The notes: generated from the sequence alone by a model not told the origin. 52,500 nt of DNA from Chrysomallon squamiferum (GCA_012295275.1 CM022674.1:5811436-5863935), one strand, 5' to 3'. Shown: positions 11,342-24,034, counted from the first letter of the stretch. Program-made: numbers and translations.

Positions 11342-14300
11342 GTGAGTTTATTTCAGGGGGATAAAGTGGTAGCTGCCACCCCCCCAGCAAGAATCTAAAG
11401 TTATTTTAAATGGGCATCCTCATGAACATCTTATTATTATTATTATTTTATTTAAAAAAAAAAAATATTTACACACATAATGACATTTATTTTATTATTA
11501 AAGTAATATAATATATTAATGTTACTCACTTATTTTCAAATTCTGGCAGTGATTAAGTTTCGGATAATTATGTGTGTATACATTTAATCAATAAATAGTA
11601 ATTAAAAAATTAAACTATAATGAATGTTTAGCAATAATAAAATATATAATAAACTGAAATAATTTTTTATAAAGCCACATTATCAAGCAGATATTCACTC
11701 ACAAACACACATACACGTTTTTATGATAAATTAGAAAAATATTCAGTATTAAAACAATAAAAATAAAAGTAATTTAAAAAAAAAAATATAGTTCCTAATT
11801 TGATATCTGAATTTTTTTCATTGGTTATTTCAGCCCCTGAATACAACTCTCCGATTTTCTTGGACTGCTGTGCTCTGGTTAGGAAAGCTGTACGCGATCT
11901 TTCTGAGGAGTTTGGATTTTATCTTGGAGCATGGAACCAAGCCTACCAGTATGACACTTTACCAGTAACACTTGAACAAGAAGAAGACATGAAGCCAGGC
12001 GATCTCGTTTTTATGTCTGGGATCTATGTAAACCCTAAAAGTGAGAAAAAAATGGCAGGTTGATTATAAGAATTAAAAAAAGAATCATAAAATTATTTAC
12101 CTAAACTGATAGAAATAATTGTTTAAAAATACAGTTTAATTTTTCTCTTTTTGTCTCAAGTTCAGTTGTGGTTTGCATGTAATGGGTGGATAACCCTATT
12201 CAATTACTATATTTAGTCAGAATATGGAGAGATAACTAATTAATTACTATATATTCAGTCAGATAATGAATGGACAACCTTAATTATTATATTACGCTTG
12301 TAAACATCTTTTTGTAAAAATATCTTTTGCAATATGCAGAGTTTAGAGCTAATGGGCACATAATTCTAATCAAATAAGAATTCAGGATCTTTAAATCAGT
12401 TCTTGATTAGAAAAAGTTTTAAGGCTAGAAACTATTTTAATGTTCTACATTTCAACAAACTTTACAGTTAATGGGCAGATAACTTCAGTTAAACAAAAAT
12501 ACAATTTAAAAAACAAAATGTTTTTCTTGAATTAGAAAATATTTACTCTAAGCAAATAAGGATGAACTTTGAAATATATTGTAAATTAGATACAGTTTAC
12601 AGTTCAAAGGCACATAACTCTGAAATATATAGGTGCTCTGATTCTAAAAGTCTTCTAAATCTAATATTATCTTAGAGGTTTGAACAACAAATGATTATAT
12701 TCATTTGTTGAACAAGCATGTGTTTAGTCTAAGTCAGAAAGTTAAAAATATTTTACTGTTTAAATGTCTTTTCTAAATTTAATTTCTTCTTTGAAATTAT
12801 ATGTTAGTGTATGTGTGTGTGTGCGTGCGTGCATGCATGTGTGTGTGTGTGTGTAATAGTACTTTATGAGTTGTAGATTGATTTATGCATTAATCTATGA
12901 AAAATCATAACAACTACATCAACAGCAACAACAAAAACAATGAGAACAATTATAATAATTATGATGATAATAATATGATAACAATAATGATGATGATGGT
13001 AAGAAAATGATGATAATATGAAAATGATGATAACGATGATGATAATATAATAAAAATGAATAATACTGATGATGATAATAATAAAAATAACTAATAAAAA
13101 TGAATAATAACAATGATGATAATGATAATAATAACAATAATAATAAAAATAATAAATAATAATAACAATAATAATAATCATAATAACAATAATAAGAATA
13201 ATAATAGCAATAATAATAACGAAAATAATAACAATAATAATAATAATAATAACAATAATAATAATAACAATAACAATAATAATAACAATAATAATAACAA
13301 TAATAATAATAATAATGTTTTCATCCTCTAATGCAGGTAAGAAACAGAGACACAACATGATGCATGTTGAGGTGTGGCTGGGGGAGGGAGAGAAAGTAAT
13401 AGGCTCTCGATGGAACAATGGAAAAGTTCAAATTTTCGACAGCTACAAATTTCAACCCAAAAGTTTCCATAGTGAACAGTATCATTTTAAATCCATCGAC
13501 ACATGGCTTATGGGGATATGCAGAAGGTATTACATTCTTTATTGAAATATGTCCAAATATGTCTGCCTAGAAGTACATTTTATATAGGATGTTTGTCTTA
13601 GGAAAGAAAAGAAAAAAAAAATTATGTTACTGTATTAATAGATACCATTATTTTATAAAATTCATTTATCAATATTAAAAATTGTTGTTAACCTAATATT
13701 AATATGTGATCTTTGTTTTTTTGTGGGTTTTTTTTGTTTAGATTTTTAAGTAAATGCAAATAGAAAAATAAATACAAATACAATTCAATTAAGAATATTT
13801 ATTTACAAATACCTAGTCTTGTTTCTTTATTTTTAAATCATGTATAAACTTTATTTTTTTATATATATTTCATATAATTTTCTTTCTTTGGAAATTTTTA
13901 AATATTCAAGATGCTACTTCATCCATCCATCTTTTTTTTTTTTAATCATTCATTCCTTATTCTTCTTCATAGTGGTAATTTTAATAACAACATTATCATC
14001 AAACTTAACCATTAACATCATCTCACAATAATTATTGTAACAATTATTAATTTCCAGTTACTGCCCAGAGCATCCTTGGCGAAAGTACAAATTCCTTCCC
14101 GGCCGAAAGTCTATATTTAGTGTTGACGATGATGAAGATTTTATTAACGCTGATCCCGATGATGTTGATGATGATAATTCTGAGATTCAGAACTCTAAAG
14201 ACTCTGAAGATCCTCAGACTTCCACTCTGCCCCTTCCTGTCTCTTCCAAATCGACTGCTGTGGAAAATGTTTGTTGCCAAAATGGAGAGAAACAGACTGA

Positions 14301-14388
14301 TAACGTGTCTGAGTATTTACATGCAGAAATCTCTGAAATACAGATTACAAATGACAATCAGGATAAGACTATAAAGAGTCATTCTTGA
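11191..14388 (+). CDS. NlpC/P60 (C40)-like cysteine peptidase-fold protein, four 3'-terminal coding exons
   Basis: Join of 11191-11341, 11834-12040, 13337-13526 and 14058-14388. The four pieces give 879 nt, 292 residues plus stop, open throughout with consistent phases (0/1, 1/1, 1/2, 2/stop). Seen: a basic coiled N-terminus (about residues 1-25), FGIPYARKYWPED, then DCCALVRKAV (around 61-70), which matches the nucleophile motif of NlpC/P60 proteins (usually DCSGLV). Next come KPGDLVFM and HVEVWLG, the usual GDLVFF and HVGIYLG blocks, so both the Cys and His positions are kept. After the fold comes CPEHPWRKYKFLPGRKS and a tail of about 75 residues rich in Asp, Ser and Gln. Known of the family: Cys/His/polar-residue hydrolases or acyltransferases acting on peptide or amide bonds. 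Inference: an intracellular protein, possibly the N-terminal part of a TTLL10-type glycylase encoded downstream. The first exon(s) are missing; no secure initiator was found. Confidence 0.8.
11834..12040 (+). CDS. C40-like gene, exon b (nucleophile motif)
   Basis: The acceptor is ttatttcag before 11834. The first two bases complete a Ser codon, giving EDSPEYNSPIFLDCC. It carries the putative catalytic Cys block DCCALVRKAV, the segment GAWNQAYQYDTLP and the GDLVFM strand. The preferred donor is gtgaga at 12041, which gives NPKSKKQRH across the junction. A second, weaker donor at 12059 would add six residues without changing frame. Confidence 0.85.
12160..12720 (+). repeat. Degenerate ~130-bp repeat in C40-like intron
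   Basis: Words like TTACAGTTAATGGGCAGATAACT recur near 12170, 12348, 12466 and 12598. A shorter unit with ATTACTATAT..TCAGTCAGA is also doubled at about 12195-12265. Confidence 0.5.
12905..13316 (+). repeat. Triplet array directly upstream of an exon
   Basis: About 400 bases of AAT, AAC and GAT triplets end 20 bases before the acceptor at 13337, so exon c follows a near-pyrimidine-free region with only a short tract TTTTCATCCTCT before the AG. Confidence 0.9.
13337..13526 (+). CDS. C40-like gene, exon c (catalytic His block)
   Basis: The acceptor is tcatcctctaatgcag before 13337, directly after about 400 bases of AAT/AAC/GAT repeat. It encodes KKQRHNMMHVEVWLGEGEK, SRWNNGKVQIFDSY and HFKSIDTWLMGICR. 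The His in MHVEVWLG sits where NlpC/P60 proteins have their catalytic His. The donor is gtatta at 13527, in phase 2. Confidence 0.85.
14058..14388 (+). CDS. C40-like gene, exon d (end of fold, acidic tail, stop)
   Basis: The acceptor is aatttccag before 14058; AG+T gives Ser, then YCPEHPWRKYKFLPGRKS. The remainder is a low-complexity acidic tail (DDDEDF, DPDDVDDDN) rich in Ser, Gln and Asn, ending in HS and TGA at 14386-14388. I looked for an internal donor in phase 1 that could join it to the exon at 32288. Only poor matches to the donor consensus exist, so as it stands this is a terminal exon. Confidence 0.75.
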
Positions 14389-14462
14389 TGATGATAATTA
14401 AAATGATGATGATCATCAAATAAGTCTGTAATCATTTATGATGATGATAATTAAATGATGAT

Positions 14463-15056
14463 AATAAAATAATTCTTATAATCAATGATATTATCATGCT
14501 AATCATTGATGACATCAGTTATCAATCTTATTGCCAACAGTATCAGTATCATTAATATACCATTATTGGTATATTGAATGATAATTATGATTATCATCAT
14601 AGCACAGTTGATATTATCATCATCATCATCTTTACTGTATTATCTTCCTAATATAAAGAGAGTTGCCAAAATAATGACAATATGAACACTGTCCAGCACA
14701 AGATGCCTGAATAATAAGATATGTTTTTAGAAAATAGTATCTACTAAAAAACCAATGTCAGTTAAAATGATTGACAAGATCTGAAAATGGAAAGCAATTG
14801 TGCCACTTATTTATTTTTTAACAAAAATAACAATAATAGCAACAACAAAACAACTACAACCAATTTAACAACAATGAAACCACAACCAACACAACCAATA
14901 TAAAGAAAACAATTACAACAAAAAGTATGCAATTTAAATCTATGTGATATTTTTATCTCATATATATAAATCTGTATATATTTTTAAATATATTTTTAAT
15001 AATATATATTTGTTATTAAAAATTATATATTGTTATTCTTTTATTTTTGAAATAAA
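14463..15056 (+). promoter_or_regulatory. Candidate polyadenylation signals of the C40-like gene
   Basis: AATAAA occurs at 14463-14468 and at 15051-15056, 75 and 663 bases after the stop. In DNA this AT-rich the hexamer is common by chance, so these are candidates only. Confidence 0.25.
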
Positions 15057-17459
15057 TTTTAAGTGATGAAACTGAATATGGTTTCTGTAGTATTTTATTA
15101 AAGCAGCATTATACCGATGTGATTTTCCACCATTCCAATCTTTTTTTTTGTTACATTCGCAGAACTAGGTCTAAGTTTTCAAAACCATGGGGCTAATTTG
15201 AAGGCCTTTTATATAGGCACATATAGGCACATATAGGCCTGTATATATAAATGCACAGTTGATAATGCATGACCATAGCAATGTTCTTTGGCAGCAGACA
15301 GCACTTTAGCAAATGCACTGCTAAATCGATCTAATACATGAACAACATGTGCGTTTTTTGCTACTACAGCATGCCAAAACAATAACTGCAACAAATGCAA
15401 AAGAGAAACAAGAAAAAAACAATGAAAAACCAGTTTGATAAATATATTTATTTGCATTTAATTTATTAATAAAACTTTCATTTTCTCTTTTGATGTTGGT
15501 TACAGCAATTTAAGCCTATTGAGATATGTTGGCTCTGCATGTGAGTAACTGACAATTTATCTGGCTTCCTGAAAACATGTTCCAAAGCTTATTAAATTGT
15601 TCCTGTTAAATATAATTTAAATTTTTGCTCTACATTTTGTTATTTTATTGTTTAAGGATAATATATTAAGCCTTGAACAAGGAAACTGGAAGAAAATGAG
15701 AAATTCAGGATACTTCTGGTTCTAAGAAAACATTTAGAATAAAATTTATATATATTATTTTAAATTACATTTATCTAATTAATTAAGTATATATAATTTA
15801 TTTTAAAAATTTTAATTAAAAATAGTATTTTTTTCATTAAAGTAACATGCTGAATGATTCAGTTTTAAAAAAGAAAACAATATTAAATTTGATTTACCTT
15901 TTTATTATTAAAAATTAGTTTAAAAAAACGTTCATCTCTTTTGTTTGTTTATTTTATATTATTATTCTGTCATCTATCCTGAAATTTTTTCTTTAAAAAA
16001 AAAAAAATGTTAATGTTATTATCCAGGAAATAGTTATAAAATCTTGGGATTTGCACATACAAATGTAAATTTCAAATTTTATAATTATTTAACTATAAAA
16101 TTTAGAAAATGGTATAGAATAAATAAAATGAGTTGTTTAGTTCTATTAAATGTCACTTGTCAATAAAACCTGCAATCATACATTATTTATATGCTATTAT
16201 GTTGTCATCTAGGCTAATTAAGCAAAGGTGAAACATAAAACATTTTAATAAAATAGGAATACATTTTTGACTGATTCACATTAATTTAAACAGAAGTGTC
16301 TTGTGGTTTTAATGAATCAGAGATATTAATAATAATAGTAATTATGAAGAGAGATAAATGTTAATCAATTTGATAATATCTACTTAGTTAATTAATCATT
16401 ATTAATTAAGATAATATTATTAATTTTATCACATCTTGAACAGCATACAAAGATATGCTTCATAAATCATTCAGTTTAAATAACAAAAAATAGTAATAAA
16501 AAAAGAAGAAGTAATAAATGAAATAAAATATATAAAACATTAATGCCAGTGCAAATAATATTTCAGCTGACATTTAATGTCAAAAGAAGTTTACCCAGTA
16601 AACTTCACTAAATTTTATTTTATTTCCACTAATGTACAAACATTTTGACAAACAATGAAAGTTTTAATATTGACTGCAGCTGTCATTAAATAATACAGCA
16701 GATGAATCATGCAAAATGAACCATGTCGATTCTAAACAGCAGCATTGACCTGTAACTGTTACACATATGACATGCACTTGCATAACCCTAGTACATCCCA
16801 TCATGCTTTGAAAATCACCATCTCTGCTTCCTCTCCACCCTTATTACTCATCAAGCAATGCAGGTAAATCAACAAAGCATGAATATATTGATTATGTTGC
16901 CCAAAAAGAAAGCTAGATCTCTGTTACTGATCTGAAATGCAATCTGCCATTTTTTTTGTGATCAGTTTTATTTTCACATAATTTTTTAATTATTTTATTT
17001 TATTACTTTTATTTTATTTTTATTTTTTTTTGAGTAATGATGATGATGATAATAGTAATAATAATAATAGACAAGAAAAAGTGATTTTGTTTGTTTTGGA
17101 TATGGTTAGAAACGGCATAATTCTGTTTTTGTTTATTTTTTATGATTGAATTGATGCAATCTGTCAGATGGCCATGCAGATCTTTTCAATCACAATTAAC
17201 TATTTTATGCAATTACCGAGTTCGAATTAATTATTGAGTAACAGCCACTGTTGCTATTTACTATAGTTTTGTTTTTGACACAAGACACTGAATAATTAAG
17301 TCAAACTCATTATGGGGGTTGTTACCATGCAGGGTAATAGTAGTGGGTGGAATAATCCTGTTTCTTTTATGTTTCCTTTGAACATTTTTTTCTTTCTATC
17401 TTCATGTACGTTTTAAGATTCAGTAGTGTGTGAAGGTTTCTTTTTGCTGTGTGATTATG

Positions 17460-17939
17460 GGATATATTTTATTCAAGTATATTACAAAATTATTGATTTT
17501 GTTATTAATTTAGTTAAATCGGAAAAAATTTCTCCAAATTTTTTTCACAAAATGTGAAAAATAGTTCTGGTTTAATCAGATTTCTTATAACCGCATATAC
17601 TTTAAATTATTTATTTACCAGTAATAATGTCTGATATTTTAAAATAATGTCTTTTTCCTTTACATTTTTTTTTTTTTTTCTGTTGGAAAAGTAGGGTTAG
17701 GTTCTATTAAGTTGAATAGCTATCATTATCTTCTGAAAATGGTATGATGGGCAATGTTTTATTCAGGAATATGAAAAATACAATTTAACAAAACATAATA
17801 TAACAAACTTTTAAAATCTCTTTTTGTTGCATTTTGAAAAAATATTTTAGAATTCCTTTCACAAAATTTGATTCCATATAATCAAAAATATATATTAAAT
17901 TATTTATCTACCTGTAATAATGGTTACTGTTAAAACGTG

Positions 17940-17940
<1 letters not shown>
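17460..17940 (+). repeat. Two-copy diverged duplication, ~290-bp period
   Basis: TTTTATTCA(A/G), TTTCACAAAAT(G/T)TG, TTAAATTATTTAT(T/C)TACC and GTAATAATG recur in the same order, starting near 17468 and 17758. Confidence 0.55.

Positions 17941-17982
<42 letters not shown>
17941..17982 (+). repeat. (TG)n microsatellite
   Basis: About 21 TG units at the end of the second copy of the preceding duplication. Confidence 0.95.
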
Positions 17983-17983
<1 letters not shown>

Positions 17984-18462
17984 AACAATTATTGGTTTAA
18001 TCTTCTTCTAATGGAAAAGTTGTGTTTTGTTTGAACTTTCACTTCCGTTTAGGTTACGTTTTTTTCAAACCATGTATTTTCTCATTCCATTTGTACTGTG
18101 TTTCTTCTTGTTATTTTTTCTTTTGATATTTATTTGTTTCAAAAACCCATCTCGTCAGAGACTGATCTGCTGATGAATTGTTTATTTTACACATCGGCTG
18201 AACATTGAACAGTTTTTTAGGGTTGATTGAAAACGATTGTTAAACAGGAAGTGAATTCAAATTGAATTTCATTGTCGGGTCTGTCTGATTGAATATTTTG
18301 TAATTGCCTTGAGCAAGTTGTCAATAAATTAATCTTATTTTTTGAACACATACACACAGGTTTAAAAAAATAGCCTATTTATAATTGTTTTTAAATTTTT
18401 TTATTTTTAGCCTTTAACTATAAGTACTTAAGGCTTTAAAATATATATGTGTGTGTGTATAT

Positions 18463-18497
<35 letters not shown>

Positions 18498-18837
18498 ATT
18501 TATCATTCTTTATATATTATATATTTTTAAATATTTCAACTATTCTAATTTGTACATATATAATTAAATATAATGAATAAATGAATGAATAAATAAATGG
18601 GATAAAATATGAGGGTTACATTCAGCATACCCTGTCCCATTTTTGATGATCAGTGTTTCTTTTGTTTTAAATTACTAATTGTATACAGAATTTAAACCAC
18701 ACTTGTTTTCTGATATCCTTAATCAAACATACTTTGTTTTTGACGAAAGAAGAAAAACATCAACAACATAAATAAATAAAATAATAATAATAATAAAAAG
18801 TGCAACTGTAATATGCGTTAGTTTCTTCTTTGTTAAG

Positions 18838-18880
<43 letters not shown>

Positions 18881-19059
18881 TATGGTTCGTTTTATCATTG
18901 GGTATCTCTTGATATGCGGATAATAACTGTAACAACAATATTTTTATCTTCTTTATTAATTACTGTAATTATTTTATTTATTTGTTTGTAAATTTATTTA
19001 TTATAATAATAACCAAAATTATTAAAATTTATTAAGATCGCTGCTTTATTCACTGTTAC

Positions 19060-19400
19060 TGCATCGGCGTGACGTCTGATATCCGAATTTTAACGAAAAC
19101 TCACGTTTTCATTCGGAACATTTCGTACATTGCCGCTGGATTCACGGGATAATAAAAAAAAAAAAAAACGTAATGGTACCAAGACAACACCGATCATTTG
19201 GATTTCATTTTATATTTAAGTACAGTCAAATCGAACAATTGGTTTTTTGTCAGTGTAAGTATCAGTGCTGTTTTATTGTTTAGAAAAAATTGGCCATATA
19301 AATATTTCAAGTTCTCTTTTTTTCTAGGGCTTACCCTAAGAACAAAAACTGACAGAAAGTGTAAAACTTGCCTTCGCGCCATTTTCCCCTCAAAGTTAAA
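19060..19400 (+). promoter_or_regulatory. Promoter-like island between the two coding modules
   Basis: This stretch is richer in CpG and less repetitive than its surroundings. It contains a CRE-like TGACGTCT (19070-19077), an RFX X-box-like GGTACCAAGACAAC (19175-19188, one mismatch to GTNRCCNNRRYAAC) and an E2F-like TTCGCGCCATTTTC (19373-19386). RFX sites are typical of genes for ciliary proteins, which fits a TTLL10 gene. No TATA box is evident. The promoter role is inference. Confidence 0.3.
19173..19254 (+). CDS. Candidate first coding exon of the TTLL10-like gene (speculative)
   Basis: An ATG with good context (G at -3 and at +4) at 19173 opens 27 codons (MVPRQHRSFGFHF... to ...QLVFCQ) and reaches a strong donor, CAGT|GTAAGT at 19255, in phase 1. 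That is exactly the phase the exon at 32288 needs; the joined codon would be TAT (Tyr). It sits inside a CpG-containing island with promoter-type motifs. Against it: the peptide shows no recognisable motif, the intron would be 13 kb, and such short open stretches arise by chance. Confidence 0.22.
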
Positions 19401-21119
19401 TTGCGGCATCATACGAATATTTTTGTCATCTGCTTTATTCAGTATACGTGGCAAATATCAGACGATTCTTCAGGCAACATTTAATTACAGATTAGTGTAG
19501 TTTTGGAGTTTTGTTTTTAGAATTATTTACCAGTTAAACGGGAAAACATTTATTATAAAATGAGGACATTTACCTCTTCATTGTTTTAAACGATTTTCCT
19601 TCGTTTGTTTTATGATTATATAACTGTAAGTAATATAAACATAAAAATTGGAAGATCTCAAAGCTCTTTCTTAAAATACACATATTTTTTAAATGAAAAT
19701 GATGTATATGCAATTTTACACGGCAACATATACATAATAAAAAATAATAATAAAAAAAAAAAAATAAAAAAAACGAAAGAATTAACCAAAATCAATAATA
19801 TCTGAAACATCAAAATAATCACAATACAGAAACACCTCAGTTTGACAAAAATTATAAAATAAAATTATATTTAAAATACAAAAATAAATAAAATTAATTG
19901 TTTTGAAGCAAAATTTAGTGAGACAAGTAGTTTAAAATTAAAAAAAATATATATATGTATTTTTATTTAACACTAATTCTATCATTCGGTTTTAAATAAT
20001 ATAAAACAGCAGATCCTCCCATATATATTTCAGAAATCATATTAACTATTTTCCTGATTGTGGAAAGGTATATTTAAATCTCCCTTACTGCTAAAATGCT
20101 TACTGAAAATTAGTATATCATAGTGACTGCAGAATTTTATATGATCAGTATTTATTATTAATTATATAAGTATTGTCAAATATCTATTACAATTAAAATG
20201 AGTTTAAAAATTTGTATTTTAATTAACAGAGGTGTATAAAATTTAAATAAACCAGTATATAATGGATTTATGCTGAAAAGGCAGTTTAAATGAAATGTTT
20301 GAAGTGATTCACACTTGTCATTTTGCATGAGGTTTTATGTTCAAATGTTTGGTATCAAAAAAAATGAAAAATACAGTGAAAAATTAACAGTATAATGGCT
20401 TTTAAATGATTACAGGTTTTTATTCAAATGTTTTATTATCATCATTTTATTTATTATTTTTTAAAACTTTATTTTTACTTGTTGGATACCTCCTAAAGCT
20501 AAGTCATAATAAATAAGATTTCTTTTCTCATTTTTCTTCTTTTTCTTCTTCATATATCTATCTATCTGTCTGCCTGTGTGCTTGTCTGTCTACCTATGTA
20601 TGAAAGAAACCCTGAAAATTGTTTTTAGTAAAAATATTTATTATTCTGATCAAGTTGAAATATGTTAATCAGAATAAAATGTTCTGACACCTATACTTTG
20701 ACCATTTGTGCAAAAACTGATTGTACTTTAAAGTATCTTTGAGAAGGAGGTTGATGTTTTTTATTGGCTAAATTAACAGTTGGTTGAAACCTATGAGGAT
20801 GTGTTAACTTAATGACTAAGCTACTGACATAGTTAAAAAATATGGAAATGGAAATGAGTATTAATATATTTAACATCCTTAAACTTTGTTTATATTCATT
20901 ATGATTAAAAATGTAAAACAGAAACAAAAATCTTAAAGTAATATTACATTTTTTGGCCTACTTGGACTGAGTAGATCACTTATTTATTTTTATTATTTTT
21001 TTAAATGAATATCATTAAAAAAAAAAAAATAATAATAATAATAATAATAGTAATACAAATTTTCAAAAATTTTCAAAAATTAAAAAAAATAAAAATAAAA
21101 AAAAATATACTTAAAGAAA

Positions 21120-21500
21120 TATTCCTTTCCATTCCAGCACCATAAAGTGGCACCTCCTTATTATGAAAACTTGTGTAACGAGCACCCTAGCTTAAAAAGG
21201 ACGAGCAGGACGTAGTATGCCAGCATCCATAGTCCTGTCCAGGTCGTGTAATATATTCGAACCTGGCATAAGCAAAACAGAAATAGTATCGCGCCTGAAG
21301 GTTTTGTCTCTGTTTGTTAAATCTGAGAGTGTAAAGTTTTTTGAACGCAAGCACAAGGTACGGTTGGCAGGTTAGTCAGAATACGATCCTCAACGTTTTG
21401 GGTCATTTTGAAAGCTCTTAGCACTAGTGAACCTGGAGTAGGGTTGTCTAGTTATTATGTTAGATGCCAGAATCAACCTGATCTAGGGTTGTCTAGTTAT
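21120..21500. other. Island of mixed composition, possible old retroposon
   Basis: It stands out from the surrounding AT repeats. Read on the minus strand, GGTTCGAATATATTAC (near 21255) resembles an RNA polymerase III B box, as in tRNA-derived SINEs. A short motif (agggttgtctagttat) occurs twice, near 21440 and 21484. No intact open frame. Confidence 0.2.
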
Positions 21501-22137
21501 AATAGCCAGAATCTCTGTCTGCATCCTGTATAACTGACTAACAATAATTGATTTATTAATCACTGATAAAACAACTTTTGCTAAAATTATTGTAGTACAT
21601 CAAAGGTCAGACAGGCTAGAAAAAACAAGGAGACATGATGTCTCCTTCAAAATGCATTAAAGTAAAGTGAGGTTTTTGTGAAGGCAACATGAACACAAGA
21701 TTATAAAACATAACTAAAGCTGTTGTGGCGAATATAAAGATATTTTATTTCTAACATAAATATTACATACAGACTCATCATATAAATGGTAAAGATTATT
21801 TAAGTGTTTTTTTCAGATGTTTGTTTGTGATTACTTGCAGTGTATCGCTGTGAAACTCGGGCCCCAAGTCGCTTAGGTTTGTAAATTTTAATATTTACTG
21901 TACACGTCACTGACGTCCAGTCATTTGCCATATCATTTAATTCAATTTATATACAAGTTTAAGACAGCTGTTTTATTGTCAACCTCTAATCACAAAAGGA
22001 AAACAATCCATTTTTACAGCTGAGGTAATTATTTCAATTTGTAACATTCACTGCTTGAATAATGTATCTGCTTAGTTAGAATAAAATTACCAGGGGAGAG
22101 TATACAGGCCATAGTTATGATGATCTCTGCCAAAATC

Positions 22138-22318
22138 ACTGCATTGGTTATATGTTAATTTCTAAATACAATGACTTTGATAAAATGATTGCTATTGGCT
22201 AAGCAGATATGAGCTAGCCTATGAGAATGAAGAGTACATTACTGCTTTGGTAATATGAATGCCTTTGGTAAAAAGACTGTTACTGGCTAGGCAGACGTGA
22301 GCTAGCCTATCAGAATGT
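22138..22318 (+). repeat. Two-copy diverged ~90-bp duplication
   Basis: ACTGC(A/T)TTGGT..ATATG and GAGCTAGCCTAT.AGAATG occur in the same order at about 22139-22228 and 22241-22317. Confidence 0.7.
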
Positions 22319-23272
22319 CAGACACATGCATTGAAAATATTAACATGATTTGGTTGGTTTCATTGATTGTTTCTTGTATTTTTTTTTTTTTTTTTAGATG
22401 CCAGTGCAGTGTTTCTGGCAGAAAAAATAATAATAAAAATAATAAAAAAGTTTGGTTAAATGGTTGCATTTATGCAGACATATTTTGTATTGTTACAAAC
22501 TAATATTTTACACTTAAATCTAAATCTGTATTCCATTCAGAATGTTTTCTGGATATCTTTCATGTTTAAAACTTTGAAACCAAAATATATATTTTAACTA
22601 ACTAACTAAATAAATGAACATAATTTATAATTATTTCATTAAAAGGTTTGTAGGAAAATTAAAATTCAGGTCAGAGTGAGCCAAAAATTGAAGATTTATC
22701 AGATTAAGTCAACTGCTGGTCAGTCCATTTGGGCATTTTTAAAGTCTTTTTTAAATAACATTTTTAATTTGCTTTTTACTGCTGCCAATATAGAGTCAGT
22801 AAGCCAATTAATTTTTAAAACGTTTGAACTAGCTTATGTCCACCTAAAGATCACATTTATACTATACCCTAGAGTGCCTGCTGAAAAGATTTTAAACTGT
22901 TATATAGATAACATATATGCTCTTATACTGAACAGTATTTTCTGGATATGAGATGAGATCCCTGTAGCTCTATGTTTTAGGCCCAGATATTTATCCTCAG
23001 TGGTTCTGAGGCTGTTACTAAACTGTATTCATACACTTGTACATTTATATATCATCTGCATTTATATATCATCATCATTAAATTATCAGCCATTGGTATA
23101 ATCAGGTAATGCGGATTAACGTAATTTCAAATAACTTCGACAATTATGCCATTAAAAGTGTGTAGTATTTTTGTATGCTTTCCTTGTTTCCGTGTTTTGG
23201 TTTTTCCTTTCTTTGTCTGGATGTTTTTGTTCATCTCTTTGCAGATTCTTTATAATAAAATCCATTCAAATG

Positions 23273-23435
<163 letters not shown>

Positions 23436-23590
23436 CATAAACATACTTAAATACATTTAAAGTACAATTAAAAAAGCTAAAAATAGCAGCAGCAGTCTTT
23501 TTCATGTTTTTGTTTTTGTTTTCATAATATGTAAATTAAAATATTTTTATGTAAAATTAATGTATGTGTGTATGTGTATGTGGATCCGTG

Positions 23591-23627
<37 letters not shown>

Positions 23628-24034
23628 TTATGTATGTATATGTATATTTATGTTGTATAAACTTCTTCAAAATGAAAATAACAATAATAAATGAATGAAT
23701 GAATGAATTAATTAATAAAAAATTAAAATTTAAAAACATAAACGAGACCACAATACAATTACTCCAGTCCTTGCTTCCTAACTCCCACAAAATCACAGTC
23801 TGACGAACGTTGTGTTCTGTCCCACTGACATAATTGAGCTAATCTCTGTGGATTATCATAATCTGCTGATTATTTCCACAATGGCTGCCTGATTGTGTTG
23901 TAGAAACTAAGCATTATACACACTTGGTGAGAGATTTTTCAGTTGGCAGACATTTTTTTTTTCACTCTCCTACTAACCTTGGAAATGTTCCTTATTTTGT
24001 GGGAATATAGATGTTTTTTTTAAATCCTTGGAAT

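Larger units (their letters stand above)
14389..19059. other. Long spacer after the C40-like stop, no gene recognised
   Basis: GAT/AAT repeats to about 14640, AAC-rich sequence at 14820-14925, then AT-rich sequence. 16640-16960 is less repetitive, but no coding feature was seen there. It also holds a two-copy duplication (17460-17940), a TG tract (17941-17982), poly(A) near 18467-18495 and an AAT tract near 18841-18880. Confidence 0.5.

Noticed and set aside
15209-15457. Minus-strand 82-codon frame
   Set aside because: No motif recognised, and it lies in unremarkable spacer with a short direct repeat (ATATAGGCAC). Not supported as a gene.
19198-19500. 100-codon open frame over the promoter-like island
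   Set aside because: It overlaps, in another frame, the candidate start exon 19173-19254 and has no family features. The CpG island character explains the openness.
22676-22951. 91-codon open frame of mixed composition
   Set aside because: No motif, no splice signals fitting either module, and no codon pattern unlike the surrounding AT-rich DNA. Chance is the simplest explanation.
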